A stretch of 64,000 nt of DNA from Galeruca laticollis (Eukaryota > Arthropoda > Insecta > Coleoptera > Chrysomelidae): assembly GCA_963921935.1 (NCBI GenBank), contig OY998176.1, forward strand, positions 171,240,445-171,304,444, read 5' to 3'. Position 1 is the first letter of the stretch. Every line of letters starts with the position of its first letter. Below, piece after piece: positions 35,612-47,030 of the stretch. The position numbers and the translations under genes are program-made. Below the pieces are notes generated by a model. The model made no database searches. It was given only the letters and a program-made list of their open reading frames with translations, and was not told the DNA's origin.

Positions 35612-36184
35612 AGTTCAGATTTGTTCACGCTCCCGGAAGAGTATTCACTGGCACATAACATCTCCTCCAGTAACAAACACGCACGAGGGTTGGCAACCAT
35701 ATTTCGAAAAAAATATGGACAATTAGAAAAACTTGAAGATCAGATGCCAGCTCCTGGAAAGACACTGAGATTCAAACACAATTCGCGGTACGTCTTCTAC
35801 CTGGTAACTAGGAACGAATTTCCAGATCGATCTACCTACCGGTATGTGTGGGAAGCGCTACGAAGCCTTCGAGATCATGTTCTGGAACTCCACGTGGAGA
35901 AACTAGCAATGCCCAGGATAGAGAGCAACCAGTTGGATTGGCGAGTCATCAGGAACATGATAGAGGTGATCTTCCAAGATTCCGGTGTCCACATATTAAT
36001 TTGCAGCTATACCCTTCGCTATCGGTACCCGTTGAAGACGGTGCCCTGTTATTTCCATAGGACCGAAAAGTGCAGACATGGGTCCAGTTGCCGATTTAAA
36101 CATCCAGTTCCGGCTACACAGAAGTTCCATGTGGAACTTCCTTTTAAGGAGGGGGTAATGTTACATAATCGCACACTGGTCTAG
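35612..36184 (+). pseudogene. Gypsy Pol C-terminal fragment: TARG1-like macrodomain plus CCCH finger
   Basis: An open frame of 187 codons with no start of its own begins at DLFTLPEEYSLAHNIS and ends GVMLHNRTLV. It is colinear with the Pol C-terminus at 52702-53271 without a gap; I count 46 differences in 187. Macrodomain hallmarks are DLF, SLAHNIS, ARGLATIFRKKYG, RYVFYLVTRNEF and LAMPRIESNQLDW. The Lys of the TARG1 catalytic pair is Arg here (VTR). The CCCH finger CYFHRTEKCRHGSSCRFKH keeps C-x7-C-x5-C-x3-H. The last codons lie in LTR sequence. The fragment starts almost exactly at the domain boundary, next to the zinc finger of the RT element on the other strand. Uninterrupted reading suggests young age or past constraint. 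Confidence 0.8.
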
Positions 36185-36205
36185 TCCCTGAATCTCCCTT
36201 TGTCT
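36146..36205 (+). mobile_element. Polypurine tract and LTR start of the macrodomain Gypsy fragment
   Basis: AAGGAGGGGGTAA is followed by TGTTACATAATCGCACACTG, matching the tract and LTR start of the complete element (TGTTACGAAACAGCACCCTG). The LTR is cut after about 47 bp, where the 3' tail of the next LINE begins. Confidence 0.75.
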
Positions 36206-38842
36206 AGATTAGATTAGATTATATTTTAAAGGGGTTACAGTGCACTGGAACTAAAGGTTTATTGTGCCCCCCTCCTCCCTATCAGAGCTGTTCTCGCTAC
36301 TACAGCTCGCCTTCCAGTTCCAAGGTTCTAATGAACTCTAGTATTTGGGACGGCTTCAACGAGGTTAGGTCCTCACTCTTACAAGTTTCTTGTCCGAAGC
36401 ATTTCTTGCGTTGGCTTGCAATGGCGAGGCATTCCAGAACTAGGTGATCCGGAGTTTCATCCTCCTCCCCACAGAATCTACACTCGTCAATCTCTGCTAT
36501 ACCTATTCTCATTAAGTGCTTCCTAAGGCAGCAGTGTCCTGTAAGAAAGCCCGTGAGGAGGTGTGACTTATCTTTTCTGAGGTCCCAATATTTTTTGGAT
36601 CTAGCACTGTCTCAAACTTTCTTTCGAAGCTCTTTCTTGTAGGAGCATTTTGCTACACCACAGAAAGGCTCCTGGCCAATAAAGGGCATTTGTGCTCATT
36701 TCCTGGCAAGTGTATTGGCCTCTTCATTTCCCGTGATTCCCGAGTGACCAGGAACCCAGACTAAAGAGACTCTGTTATTCTTGCCTAATTCATCAAGTTT
36801 TCTTCGGCACTCCCATGCCAGCTTTGAGTCAATGACATGGGAGCTCAATGCTTTGATAGCTGCTTGACTATCAGGATGGATCAATATGTCACATTTCTGG
36901 TAGTTTCTTTCTAGGTTCATTTCCTCGCATCTTTCGATCGCAAGTATTTCTGCTTGAAAGACGCTCGGGAAGGGGCCTAACAATAATGAGTATCTGGTGC
37001 CAGGCCCAAATACTTCAGCGCCTGCTCCAATGGTGGTTTTTGAACCATCCGTATACCATCTAATGGTGTTTTTCACCAGATGTAGAGGTGTGAGATCTGT
37101 AATGATCTTTAGTGCCCTAGTTGGACACGTTCTCATAGCTCCAGGGATGCACACACAGGCAAGCCTTTGAACTTTGTCGAGGGTCGTCCTCGTGCTGTAC
37201 TGACTTGCTTTTGTGTGCCAAACTATTGCCCCATACGTAATTGCTGGTCTCACAATCATGACGTACATCCATCGCAGTATTTTTGGGTTACAGCCCCACC
37301 TCTCACCAGCTAGATTTCTGTACGCAATCAAAGCTCTTATTGCTTTACTAGCAGTTATTTCAACATGCTTATTCCACATAAGCTTACTGTCTAGGGTTAT
37401 CCCTAGATATTTAACCTCTGATTTCCATTCTATGATTTCCCCGTTTAAGGATATGGGTTTCATGGCTGAAAGTGTTCTTTTCGTGGTAAATGGAATCACT
37501 GTGGTCTTGCTTGGGTTAATGTTTAGCCCTACTGACAAGCACCATTGCTCAATGATTCTGAGGCCCTTTTGTAATAAATCACACAAGGTGCTCTCGAACT
37601 TGCCTCTGACTTTCAAAACAATGTAATCGGCGTAGTCCATACATTCGAAGCCAAGCTCCGTTAGCCTGTAGAGCAACTCATCTAATACAAGGCTCCATAG
37701 AAGGGGAGATACCACTCCCCCTTGAGGTGTCCCCCGAGTGGCTTTAACTGAGGTGGTTTGATTCCCCACCTGTGTCTCAGCTATCCTCGTTGTCAACAAC
37801 TCATACATCCATTTTACAATGATTTAATTCACTCCTCGCCTTTTTAGTGCGTCTTTGACAGACACATGAGTCGTGTTGTCAAAGGCCCCCGATATATCCA
37901 GGAATGCGCACATTGCGATTTCTTTGTTGTTCAGAGTCCTCTGGATGACTTCGATCAGCTGATACAGAGCCGTCTCAATTGATCGACCCGCTCTGTAGGC
38001 ATGCTGACGTTTATGAAGTGGTATATTCTCTAGATTCTCTGTTCTCATGTAGTTATCCACTACATTCTCCATCGAGTTGAGTAGAAACGATGTTAGACAG
38101 ATGGGTCTAAAAGATCGGGGATCAGTCCCATCTTTTTTCTTATTTTTGGTATGAAGGTTACCCTTGCCCTTCTCCATTTTCTAGGTATTAGACCCACTGC
38201 TAGACTGCTTCTTCTAATCTTCAGCAGGTGAGGCAGAATCTCCCCTATTCCTTGCTGTAGGAGGGCTGGAAATATTCCATCCACTCCTGGTGATTTATAT
38301 GGTTGAAAGTTACTTATTGCCCATTCCAACCGTTGTCTGGTAAATATTTTCTTAGCAATGTCCCAATCTTCCTTGCGGGATTTTTTGGTGTAGTTCATTG
38401 TTATGTCGGTACTTGTTGCTGGTTCACTACCTGGAAAGTGGGTTCTGATAGTTCCTCTTCACCTTCCGTGTATGATCCGTCTGGCTTTTTCAGCGACATT
38501 GTGTGGTTAGTTCCCCCATTTGCCATGACCTTTTGTAATCTGGCCGCTGTGTGAGTGGAAGTGATCTTTCCGCAAAAAGCTTGGAAATTAAGCCTTTTGG
38601 CCTCACTAATCTCTTTATTATATTGAGTAAGCTTCTCAATGTACCTCTGCCAATTACCGTCACGTTTGTCTCTATTAAAGAGCCGACGGACCTCTTTTCT
38701 GAGGTTTGACAGGTTCCTGTTCCACCAAGGACCATCCTTTTCTGAACGAGCTTTTGAGAGTGGGCAACTGGAATGAAAAGCTTCCATTATTGCCTCACTG
38801 ATCTGTTCGACTCTTTGTTCCAGGTCGTAGTGCGGATGATTG
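36206..38842 (-). mobile_element. LINE with RNase H (I/LOA/Jockey group), 5'-truncated
   Basis: A minus-strand element whose 3' end is a short TCTAAT repeat at 36207-36222. Its 5' truncation near 38842 joins the RNase H region of an unrelated Gypsy. The endonuclease and ORF1 are missing. It lies directly against the LTR stub at 36205. Confidence 0.75.
36300..38842 (-). pseudogene. LINE ORF2: reverse transcriptase, RNase H, zinc finger
   Basis: N-terminal to RT is GPWWNRNLSNLRKEVRRLF. RT shows FQPYKSPGVDGIFPALLQ, DPRSFRPICLTSF, HAYRAGRSIETAL, AFLDISGAFDNTTH, TRGTPQGGVVSPLLW and the active-site segment MDYADYIVLK. RNase H follows (WYTDGSKTTIGAGAEV, HPDSQAAIKAL, LVWVPGHSGITGNEEANTLA) and a C-terminal CRFCGEEDETPDHLVLEC finger. 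RNase H would remove RNA from the hybrid. The YADD box reads YADY, a change of the second catalytic Asp. Frameshifts near 38400 and 38100 and stops near 37824 and 36690 add to the damage. Confidence 0.85.
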
Positions 38843-40465
38843 TGTTGAGTCAGCCTCACGAGGATGGTGACAAGGTTATTTGCTATCTAAGTCAAGAAAG
38901 GAATTTTTCAACCACTGAACGTGAATGTCTCGCTGTGGTTTGGCACTTGAACAAATTCGGCCTTATTTAGAGGGTTTCTTTTACTGTCATTACGGATCAT
39001 TATAGTCTACTGTGGCTACAGAAGTTGCAGAGTCCAAAGGGTCGTCTAGCCCGACGGGCAGTCAAAATGCAACAGTATAACTTCCAAATTATACATCGCA
39101 AAGGTCGTGAACACGTAGTGCCAGATGCTCTTCCTCGGTCCGTCCCTGTTGTCGATGAGGTGTCTGTGGAGGTTTCGTCTGAAGAGGTACCGCCCCCTCC
39201 GTTTGATACAACCAATGATAAGTGGTATTGTAAGATGGTAAAGAATGTCGCTAGTAATCCCCTTAAATTTCCGGATTGGCGTGTGAAGGATAATCTTCTC
39301 TTCAAACATGTTGTCAATAAGTACACACAACCGCTGTCGCCTGGTGAATCTTGGAAACTTGTAGTTCCCAAAGCCGGTAGGTCGCGTATTATCATGGAAG
39401 CCCATGTCCCTCCCACATCTGGGCATACAGGTATTTTTAAAACCTTCCACAGAGTAGCTGAGCGTTTTTACTGGCCGAAAATGAGAGTTGATGTCGCAAG
39501 GTATGTTAATCGCTGTGAGGTGTGTGCTGCGCATAAGGTGTCACAAGGTAAACCTGTTGATAAGATGGCGTCTCATCCAAAGCCTAGCAGGCCGTGGGAA
39601 ATGATTTGCACAGATCTGATGGGGCCTCTCCCAAGGTCGAAACGAGGTAATTCTTTCATCCTTGTCGTTACGGATTATTTGACCAAGTATGTGCTGATAT
39701 ACCCGCTTAGAACAGCGTCTGCAGCGGCCGTTGCTCGTAAAATTGAAGATGAAGTATTTCTTGTATATGGGGTACCCAAGGTGATTTTGTGTGATAATGG
39801 TCCCCAATACCGTAGTAATCTTTTCCAAAGTTTAGCTTCCCAATATTTGCTGCCGTATCAAGCTGAATGCCAATTATCACCCAAGGGCTAACCCGTGTGG
39901 AAGAGTTAACCGTGTGATTAAAACTATGATGGCTTCCTACGTCTCGGATAATCATCGTTGTTGGGACGAGCATCTCGCTCAGATTGGATGTGCGATTAGA
40001 ACATCTACTCATGAAGTCACAAAGGTAACACCGTATTTCGCTAATTTTGGTAGGTCGATGCTGTTGTCTGGTGCCGATTATGTGGATAATTCAGGTTTAG
40101 ATCTGGGAGATAGTGTGAAGACTCCCGAGAGCAGTCGTAATGAGGGTTTTAGGGAATTGTTCGCTGACATCAGGAAACGGTTAGAGGATGCCAATCAGAA
40201 GGCCTGTGATAGCCATAATCTGCGACGTAGGCATGTGGAGAATCTCCCGCACTATTTAGTGTGGAAGAGGAATTTTGTCCTTTCGGATGCTGCGAGGTAT
40301 TACACGCGTAAGCTAGCGCCTAAGTATATAGGGCCCTACTCGATAGCTAAGAGGTTATCTCCGTGGACGTATGAGTTGCATGATAAGGATGGAGCTTCGG
40401 CAGGAGTATGGCACTGCAAGGACTTGAAACCATACCCTACGCAACCGCCTGAAGATGAAAATTAA
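38843..40465 (+). pseudogene. Gypsy pol remnant: RNase H end and integrase
   Basis: It starts within RNase H (VLSQPHEDGDKVICYLSQ, TERECLAVVWHL, VITDHYSLLWLQKLQ, VPDALPRS). Integrase follows: zinc-binding H/H and CEVCAAHK, the first Asp in ICTDLMGPLP, the second in VILCDNGPQYRS. Near 39880 the frame shifts by one. Downstream HPRANPCGRVNRVIKTMMAS carries Gly where the catalytic Glu is expected (usually ERVNR). The C-terminal domain reads NFVLSDAARYYTRKLAPKYI, then GPYSIAKRLS. Two small indels near 38950-38990 break RNase H. The protein ends at the TAA of 40465, just before a polypurine tract. Protease and RT are absent. Confidence 0.85.
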
Positions 40466-40490
40466 CCCTTCCGTGTTAATTTTCTTTGGC

Positions 40491-40505
40491 GAAAGGGGGG
40501 GAATC
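40491..40505 (+). promoter_or_regulatory. Polypurine tract
   Basis: GCGAAAGGGGGGGAATC lies between the pol stop and the LTR start TGTAACGCG, as expected for plus-strand priming. Confidence 0.7.
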
Positions 40506-42370
40506 TGTAACGCGAAAATTTGCCGAGCCGTCGGAGATTTAATATTGGCTAGCCTGTCGACTGAGACAAGTCACAGCGCTGACGGAGCGAAGTTAAAATT
40601 CAGTCCTGCATTTGCCGTCAAGGTGTAAACACACGTTTCCAATTTAAAATTCTTGCATGTGCTCTGGGAGACATAAGCATTTTACTAAAAACCCGACAAT
40701 TCCGACGTAGGGGAAGGAAAATACGGCTGAAACCGATAGCTGGCAGCTCCGACCCGATAGGCTTCTGGTCCAGAATCGGCCTTTGACTGTGGATACCAGA
40801 AGAAATTAGAGGAATTGCGTATTCGTGGTAAATTTCCGTAGACGGCGTAGTTCGCGTAGAGGTAAATGGTTGAAAATACTTTCTCGGAATTAAAAGTTAT
40901 AGGTTTATTAACGTAGAAATTTTAGCTTTGAATCGTAGTTTATTGGAGCATGTAATCTGGTTTTCACGAGATAGTTTCGAGGCATTTCATAAATTCTTAT
41001 TAGTTCATATTATTCATTGCTTTATATTTTTTTTGAAATAAGAACATATCACGGGGGTTGTATAAATGTTCAGGGATGTGTCCAACGACATAGTTTTTAT
41101 ATTATGGGTTTTTTTGGTATCGTAGTTTTTTTGCTAAGCGGAAAAAAACCAGTCATATAGTTTTTATTCTCAGTGTAAACGACTTTTATATAGTTAAAAG
41201 TCAGGATGTATGATTATTTGCGAATTTCGGGTGTTGTTAATATAATCAGTATAATGGGATATTACGGAGGTACGTCGAAAATTTGACCAGGGTAAAATGT
41301 AAACCCTATGTAGAGGCTAATTCGTTTCTCTATTTTAGGGGGGTTTTTGTATGTGGATATTAAAATCACTGATTGGATATTAATGAGCCAGTGAGACCAG
41401 TTCCAGGAGAGCTGGAATAGTCTGGAGCAACATCAGTTCCTGTTCTGGTTCCGGAAAAAGGATAAGTGAACAGTTTCCTTTTTTTTCTTCATTTTCATTA
41501 GTACATTCACATTTATGCGTCACATATCACCGTTTTTCATATAAAGTTTTATTTCTTTTTTTTGCGGCAATTATTATAATCTCGCTTTACACTTGTACTT
41601 TGTATTTTAAAATTTGCTTATAGTTTAAAATACGCTAAGATACTACGGTACGTACCTGGTACTGCGACATTTAGTGGATTTTTCTAATCCTGACGATTTT
41701 ATGCATATAACTTGCGCCGTACATACTTTTGAATTGTATTTTCTCTAGCAACGCTAAACTCGTTCGCTATTTAAATTTTATGCTTATGCAAGTAAATATA
41801 TTTATATTGACATTGGTATAAATTGCGGAAGTGTGAACCCTTGTAACTGTACATTGTTAATTTTGATATATATTATCGTTGTATTTTCGAGGTATTGTAC
41901 ATGAACTATTTGGTCGTTTCTCTAGAATTTTAGAATTGAGACATCGGTGTAGTTTGGGGCCCTCAGCTCTTCTGCACCCTGAGTTTGAATCCTTTAGCTC
42001 TGCTCAGAGTTTATAGAATCTGTTTGACAGTTAATCACTTGAGTTGTAACTGATAAATTAGTTAGAAATTTTTGGATTTATGTAGATTTCGGCCTTCAGC
42101 CCATCTACATTCTGAGTTTACAGCCTTCAGCGGAGTTCAGACATTATTTGCAGCATTTTTGTAGTGATATTGTAATAAATATTTTGAAAAGAGACTTTGA
42201 GTCCACAATGACTAATTAAAGCTTCAATCAGGGGATACTTGCTGACTTTTATTTTCTTATGATATCTTACCTATCAGTTTAACCTTTGGAGTGTGTAGTG
42301 AGTGTTGTTAACCCACTGAGAAGTTGTGGGCTAAGTTAAAGAAGTCTTGGGTGCTTGCCAAAACTTCTCT
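40506..42370 (+). repeat. Long LTR of the Gypsy remnant (3' limit uncertain)
   Basis: It begins TGTAACGCGAAAATTTGCCG after the polypurine tract. Near 41950-42130 it carries two related segments (GGCCCTCAGCTCTTCTGCACC and GGCCTTCAGCCCATCTACATT, each followed by a CTGAGTTT block). No second copy is in the window, so the end cannot be fixed. A TGGCGCCC motif near 42371 could be a primer-binding site just after the LTR, or chance. Confidence 0.5.
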
Positions 42371-42499
42371 GGCGCCCTTTTTGTAAACTTAATAATTCTT
42401 TGAAGAATCCACCCCTTCTTCGACTCGAAGCTAGTCGACTGGCGAGCACGGGTTATACCACGTGAGACAACCCGCATACCTATAACGAGCACTGAGAGG

Positions 42500-42665
42500 T
42501 TTGGTAGGTTTTCTCGTTATACAGTGAACAAATAAATATTCTTAGTAACTAAACAGTAGTGAAGTGTTTATATAAATTAGTGAATATACTGTGTATCTAC
42601 TATAAATTAGTGAATAGTTTAGTCAATAAATAAAGTGAGTAGACCTACTTTTAACTTTTAAATAA
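42500..42665 (+). repeat. LTR fragment related to the macrodomain Gypsy family
   Basis: Contains TATAAATTAGTGAATATACTG, AATAAATAAAGTGAGTAGAC and related runs. Its reverse complement aligns by eye with 4955-5045 (GTCTACTCACTT ... AATTTATATA). It is a third-orientation remnant of the same LTR group. Confidence 0.5.
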
Positions 42666-43445
42666 ATAAGAATAATAATATATTTATATATAGCTTCAAC
42701 AAATTGCTCTGAGGAACGTTCATTTTCAGTACTTAATAAGGTAAAAAGTTATCTTAGGTCCTCTTTCCATCAAGAGAAATTAAATGCACTCTCTATTCTG
42801 TGCACTGAATCAGAAATAACCTCAGATTAACAAATAAAATAGATATGTTTGCTTTGACTTTTTCCTGCCCCAAACATTGAGTCACATTCTAAGCTCACTT
42901 GCGGACACTTCCACTGCTTTGCCATATTTACAAATCCTCTTTAGTTGTCTTTAGTTGCACGAAAAAAGAAATTAGAAGTTTTATTGAAAATTTGTTAAAA
43001 AGTTATGTGAATAAGAAAAAATCATACTAATTTATGCATTTGAGTCGCTGCTTTTAAAAGCAATTAATAATACTTGAATTTTATTTAATTAAGGCATATT
43101 CTTATATAAATTCTAAATAAGTATTTGTATATCCTTAGATACTTTTATGGTTATAACTAAAAGTGGCAATATTGCTCAAAATTTCAGTACCTGTTTAATG
43201 TAGCAATAGTAATCTATTTAGTAGTTTCGTCCTTGTTTAATTACCATATAAGAAGAGATGCAAATATCGTCAGAGTGTGATCGACGATCATTTTAAATAC
43301 GCCGTAGTATTGTAGTAAATAATGTCAAACGTGGTTTGTTTATACGAGCGCCATTACGACTAGAGAGTAAACATTTAGTTCTTTCGTTTTGATGTGTTTT
43401 TCAAGAAATTAAGTGACAAAATAAGCTTTTAAGTTCATTATTATC
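42666..43445. other. No gene recognised
   Basis: AT-rich, no ORF of interest. A TATATTTATATATAGC stretch near 42680 is low-complexity. Confidence 0.5.
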
Positions 43446-43601
43446 ATGGTTCGTCGGTGCCAAGTTTGTCAGAAAACCAGCCGACATTATCAAGGCCATG
43501 AATCTACAATACCATCCCCACTTTTTGTAATTCATTCAATATTTCACTACTGGCGTTTAGAATTGTTGGCCGCAAAAATAAACGTGTTTATGAATGAATA
43601 G
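43446..43601 (+). CDS. Small Cys-containing ORF, unknown
   Basis: A 51-codon frame, MVRRCQVCQKTSRHYQGHES and on to a TAG. The MVRRC.VC start recalls short zinc-binding N-termini such as THAP proteins. But the second Cys/His pair and the other THAP-defining residues are not seen, so I do not call it a THAP domain. It could be a first exon. No neighbouring exon was recognised. Confidence 0.2.
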   Translation: MVRRCQVCQKTSRHYQGHESTIPSPLFVIHSIFHYWRLELLAAKINVFMNE

Positions 43602-44662
43602 CCCTCTCTATATCTATTATTACTATAAGGAAATAACTAACTCTGTATAGATACATTTGCAAAATTAAAATCACGTAAACAACGATCGTGTAAATTAACC
43701 CATAACTATAAATTTTATGTTAAAAGTCACAGGTACAATAAATTTTGTTAATAATGTTTATTGTTCAAAATACATGTTTTATTTTGACCTTAACTTATGG
43801 CTTTTATTTTTCTAGTTAACTATCAGAAGGCGCCAATCTCATATTGGCTTCAAGGCATTGCTTATACAAATTTATTTTCTTGAACATTATTTACAAACCA
43901 AATTTCCAATATAAATTTCAAAAACATGTACATAGTCCGAGCTGATAGAAAATAATTTTGTTGCCAATTGATCATTCACTATTACAGAATTATTAGAAGC
44001 ATTTCCGTGTTTCACTGACACAATAGCTTCATAATGCATTTTCACCCTAAAGACACAAATAAAATAACACTCATAAACTCGGTCGTCTGTTATCGATCTT
44101 TCCGCGTCAATATTTAAATTATTAAATACGCTGACCAATAGAATGTTACTGAATAATAGATATAATTTGTTTCCTTAATATCTTAACATATTTAATTGAT
44201 TATTTTATTGGACATTATAATGTCCCTTAAAACATTTTTATATTTCAATATGTCACTAGTCGAAATAGACCTAATTACCGTAATTACAGCACAGGAACGT
44301 AACAAAAAATTTCTACCATGTTGTACCAATGAAAGAAGCTCAAAAAAATAAACGAAAACTAAACTGTCATTTCAAATTCATTTTATTCCTGGTGTGGCAC
44401 AGGTTAATAGCTCGTTGAAAATAATATTCTTGGAGTACCGAGAGATACATTATTAAAAGTATTTTTTCCTATGACGACCTCTGTAAGTAGTCAAAAACAC
44501 ACAGTAGGCAATCAATGTAAGACGTTTATAACGCGCGATAAAACAAAACGCATGGCTGTAAAGTAAATCACACAGCCTCCCCATGAAACTGCTTAGCAAT
44601 TGTCGATAGACGTTGCCATTTTATTCAAAATTTATAATTTACCTATAAGTCGTTGAATTTTA

Positions 44663-44664
<2 letters not shown>
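43602..44664. other. No gene recognised
   Basis: AT-rich DNA with one minus-strand ORF (43887-44138) that lacks any familiar motif. Confidence 0.5.

Positions 44665-44717
<53 letters not shown>
44665..44717. repeat. (AT)n microsatellite
   Basis: About 26 AT units, about 70 bp upstream of the first LINE 5' region. Confidence 0.95.
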
Positions 44718-44722
<5 letters not shown>

Positions 44723-44779
44723 TGAATAACGTTCATTAGATATAGGATTGCATTTAATATTAAGAGTTATTGGTAATTA

Positions 44780-46390
44780 TACAATAATGGGTTCCTTCAA
44801 TCCGCTTCATTAAGCTGTCTGAATGTAGGAGTGAAACTAAAAAACAGCTCAGAAATGGTCAGTGGGGCACTGGTGGGGCTATCTATGCCGATGTGATAGC
44901 ACCTACAAATACCAGTAGAAGATCCAACATGCCCAAGTTACATCCCAACACACTGGCAAGTCCTGACCAGACATGAGGGACGAACGGCGAGTTTCCGGCG
45001 CCGAAAAACTGGAACCCTTGGCTATGGTATGGTAACCCAGACAGAAGAGTCCCGATGGAGTAAACCAGCAAAAAAAAATCTGAAATCTATGGTGGAAGAG
45101 ACCGTGTCGATAGATTAATGATCATGCGTAGTTGATCGATAACGGTTCCTTCCGGATACCAGGTGACCTCCGGTTGTAGATAGCCTTCCTGTGGTAATCA
45201 GTGCTCTGCTACTGGCGACCCTTATTTCCTGACTACTCGTGGAATCAGAATGAGTGTAATTAACTTAAAAAGTCTCCCAGTGGTTTCCACATCCACCCTT
45301 AAGGATGTTGGCTCGACTCAGGAGAAGGTGGTTGCTCCCCGGTTCCTGGTCGTGAAGAAAAATGATGGAGATTTCTCCAAAGTTAGTCCGTTTTTAATTG
45401 AAACATGTTTGTATGGTTTGATAGGCGAAGTTAAAAATGTAAAGAAGATAAGAGAAGGTCTGCCTGTCGAAACGGTATCAGCAGCACAACCTAACAGACT
45501 TATCAGAATAAAAAACTGGGAGATTATAAAGTTGAAGTGATAGCCCACAAAACAATGAATGTTGCTAGAGGAGTAATCTATCACCGATATTTGTTGAATA
45601 GTTCTATCGAAGAAATAGCAGAGAACCTGAAAGACCAAGGTGTAATCGAAGTCAGACGAATTAAAACTAAGATCAATGGAGAACTGAAAGAAACTGCTAA
45701 TCATATCTTGACATTTGATAGACCCGATTTACCAGATAAAGTCAAAGTTGCTTTCTACCGACTGAATTTGAGATTATACATTCCCTCCCCAATGCGTTGT
45801 TTTAGATGCCAAAAATTCGGACATACATCTATAAGATGTAACAATGATCAAGTGTGTGTTTGTGGAATGCTTTTGCACAAAGGATCCCCGTGTAAGGAGC
45901 CAATCTCTTGAGTGAACTGAAAAGGATCTCATTCAGCCCATACACGAACTTGCCCCGTTTTCCAAAAAGAAAGTGCAATCCAAGAAGTTAAAGCGAGAGA
46001 AAACATTTCATACTTTGATGCAAAGAAGAAAGTAGATACACAGACTCCTTCTTCAGGTGTTTCATTTGCGAATGCTGCCTCAACTCCGGCCAAAATTGAC
46101 ATGCCCACACTTCTTAAAGAATTAGTATCTGCGCTTGTCACCGCTTTAAAGCATGTTTTCGTCACTAAAGGAGTAACCAAACCGCCTGAAAGTCAGTCTT
46201 TTACCCTCCCACTACCTCCTATTTCTGGAGCCTGCTGTAATAACTGTTGTCACCGGGGTAACAATTTAGTATCTGAACTACAACTTCGTATCAATTTGGG
46301 AGAACGCTGTCACCACTGTAATAAATCCTGTCACCGGTGTAATAAGTTGACCCAGTTACACTGTTACCAGAAAAAAGCTATATAACCGAG
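44780..46390 (+). mobile_element. Jockey/I-like LINE, 5' UTR plus ORF1, 3'-truncated
   Basis: A 5' UTR of about 460 bp leads into ORF1 at 45250. The element stops after ORF1 at about 46385, where the next LINE begins. Truncation at the 3' side is unusual for LINEs, which normally lose the 5' end; insertion or recombination with the downstream LINE is likely. The 5' UTR is homologous to that of the next LINE. Confidence 0.7.
45250..46385 (+). pseudogene. Jockey-type ORF1 (Gag-like nucleic-acid-binding protein)
   Basis: ATG at 45250 opens MSVINLKSLPVVSTSTLKDV and continues to SRI-like LIRIKNWEIIKLK, where a frameshift at about 45535 moves to VIAHKTMNVARGVIYHRYL. The typical ORF1 core follows: LTFDRPDLPDKVKVAFYRLN, MRCFRCQKFGHTSIRC and CVCGMLLHKGSPC. 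After two stops (near 45910) it reads TRTCPVFQKESAIQEVKARE and ISYFDAKKKV. This matches the chaperone proteins of Jockey/I elements (CP.YQKE..IQEIK). It would coat LINE RNA. A His/Cys-rich tail (CCNNCCHRGNN) with a CTGTCACC.GTGTAATAA repeat is unusual. Confidence 0.75.
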
Positions 46391-47030
46391 CGTGAAAGAA
46401 AAGAAAGTCCGAATTAGGCGGGGATCTCCTGGTCTTAAAACGGGTAATTCCTTTGCCAGGACAGGGTGGACGTTTTTGTCCAGCCTTGCATCAAATGAAC
46501 TGCCCACTCTAAAGGGAAACCACTCCTAGGAGCTGCAAGACCTTGTCGCAGGTGGAGTGGCTTAGTAACTTCCTTCCTCCTCGAGCCGAAAGGACGAGAG
46601 GGAAGGAGTGAAGCTAACAAACAGCTCAAGAACGGTCAGTTGGGCACTGGTGGGGCTACCCGTGCCGGATAAGTAGCACCAGCAAAAGCCAGTCAAGATA
46701 CCAAACTAGTCCATGTTTACATCCGAACACACTGGCAAGTCCTTACTTGAAAGGGGGGCGAACGGCGAGTTCCCGGCGCCGTAAAACTGGGACCCTCCGG
46801 CAATGGTATGGAAACCCAGACAGAAGAGTCCAGATGGAGAAAACCAGCTGTAAAAAATCCGGAAGCCAAGGTGTTCAGCAACCGTGCCGATGGATGCGTG
46901 GCCATACGGACGTGGACTCGAACGGTGCCTCCGGGATAATTTGGCGACCTCTCGGAGTAAGTAGCCTTACAGACATAAGCGGGGCTCTGCGTCTGCGGAC
47001 CGAAACTTCCCTAGCTACTCGTGGGACTTT

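Noticed and set aside
42365..42385. TGGCGCCC as proof of a second element sharing the Gypsy LTR
   Set aside because: Only 8 bases match and no gag follows; kept as a remark on the LTR limit.
43446..43601. THAP domain gene
   Set aside because: Only the first Cys pair is present; the second metal pair and other family residues are missing.
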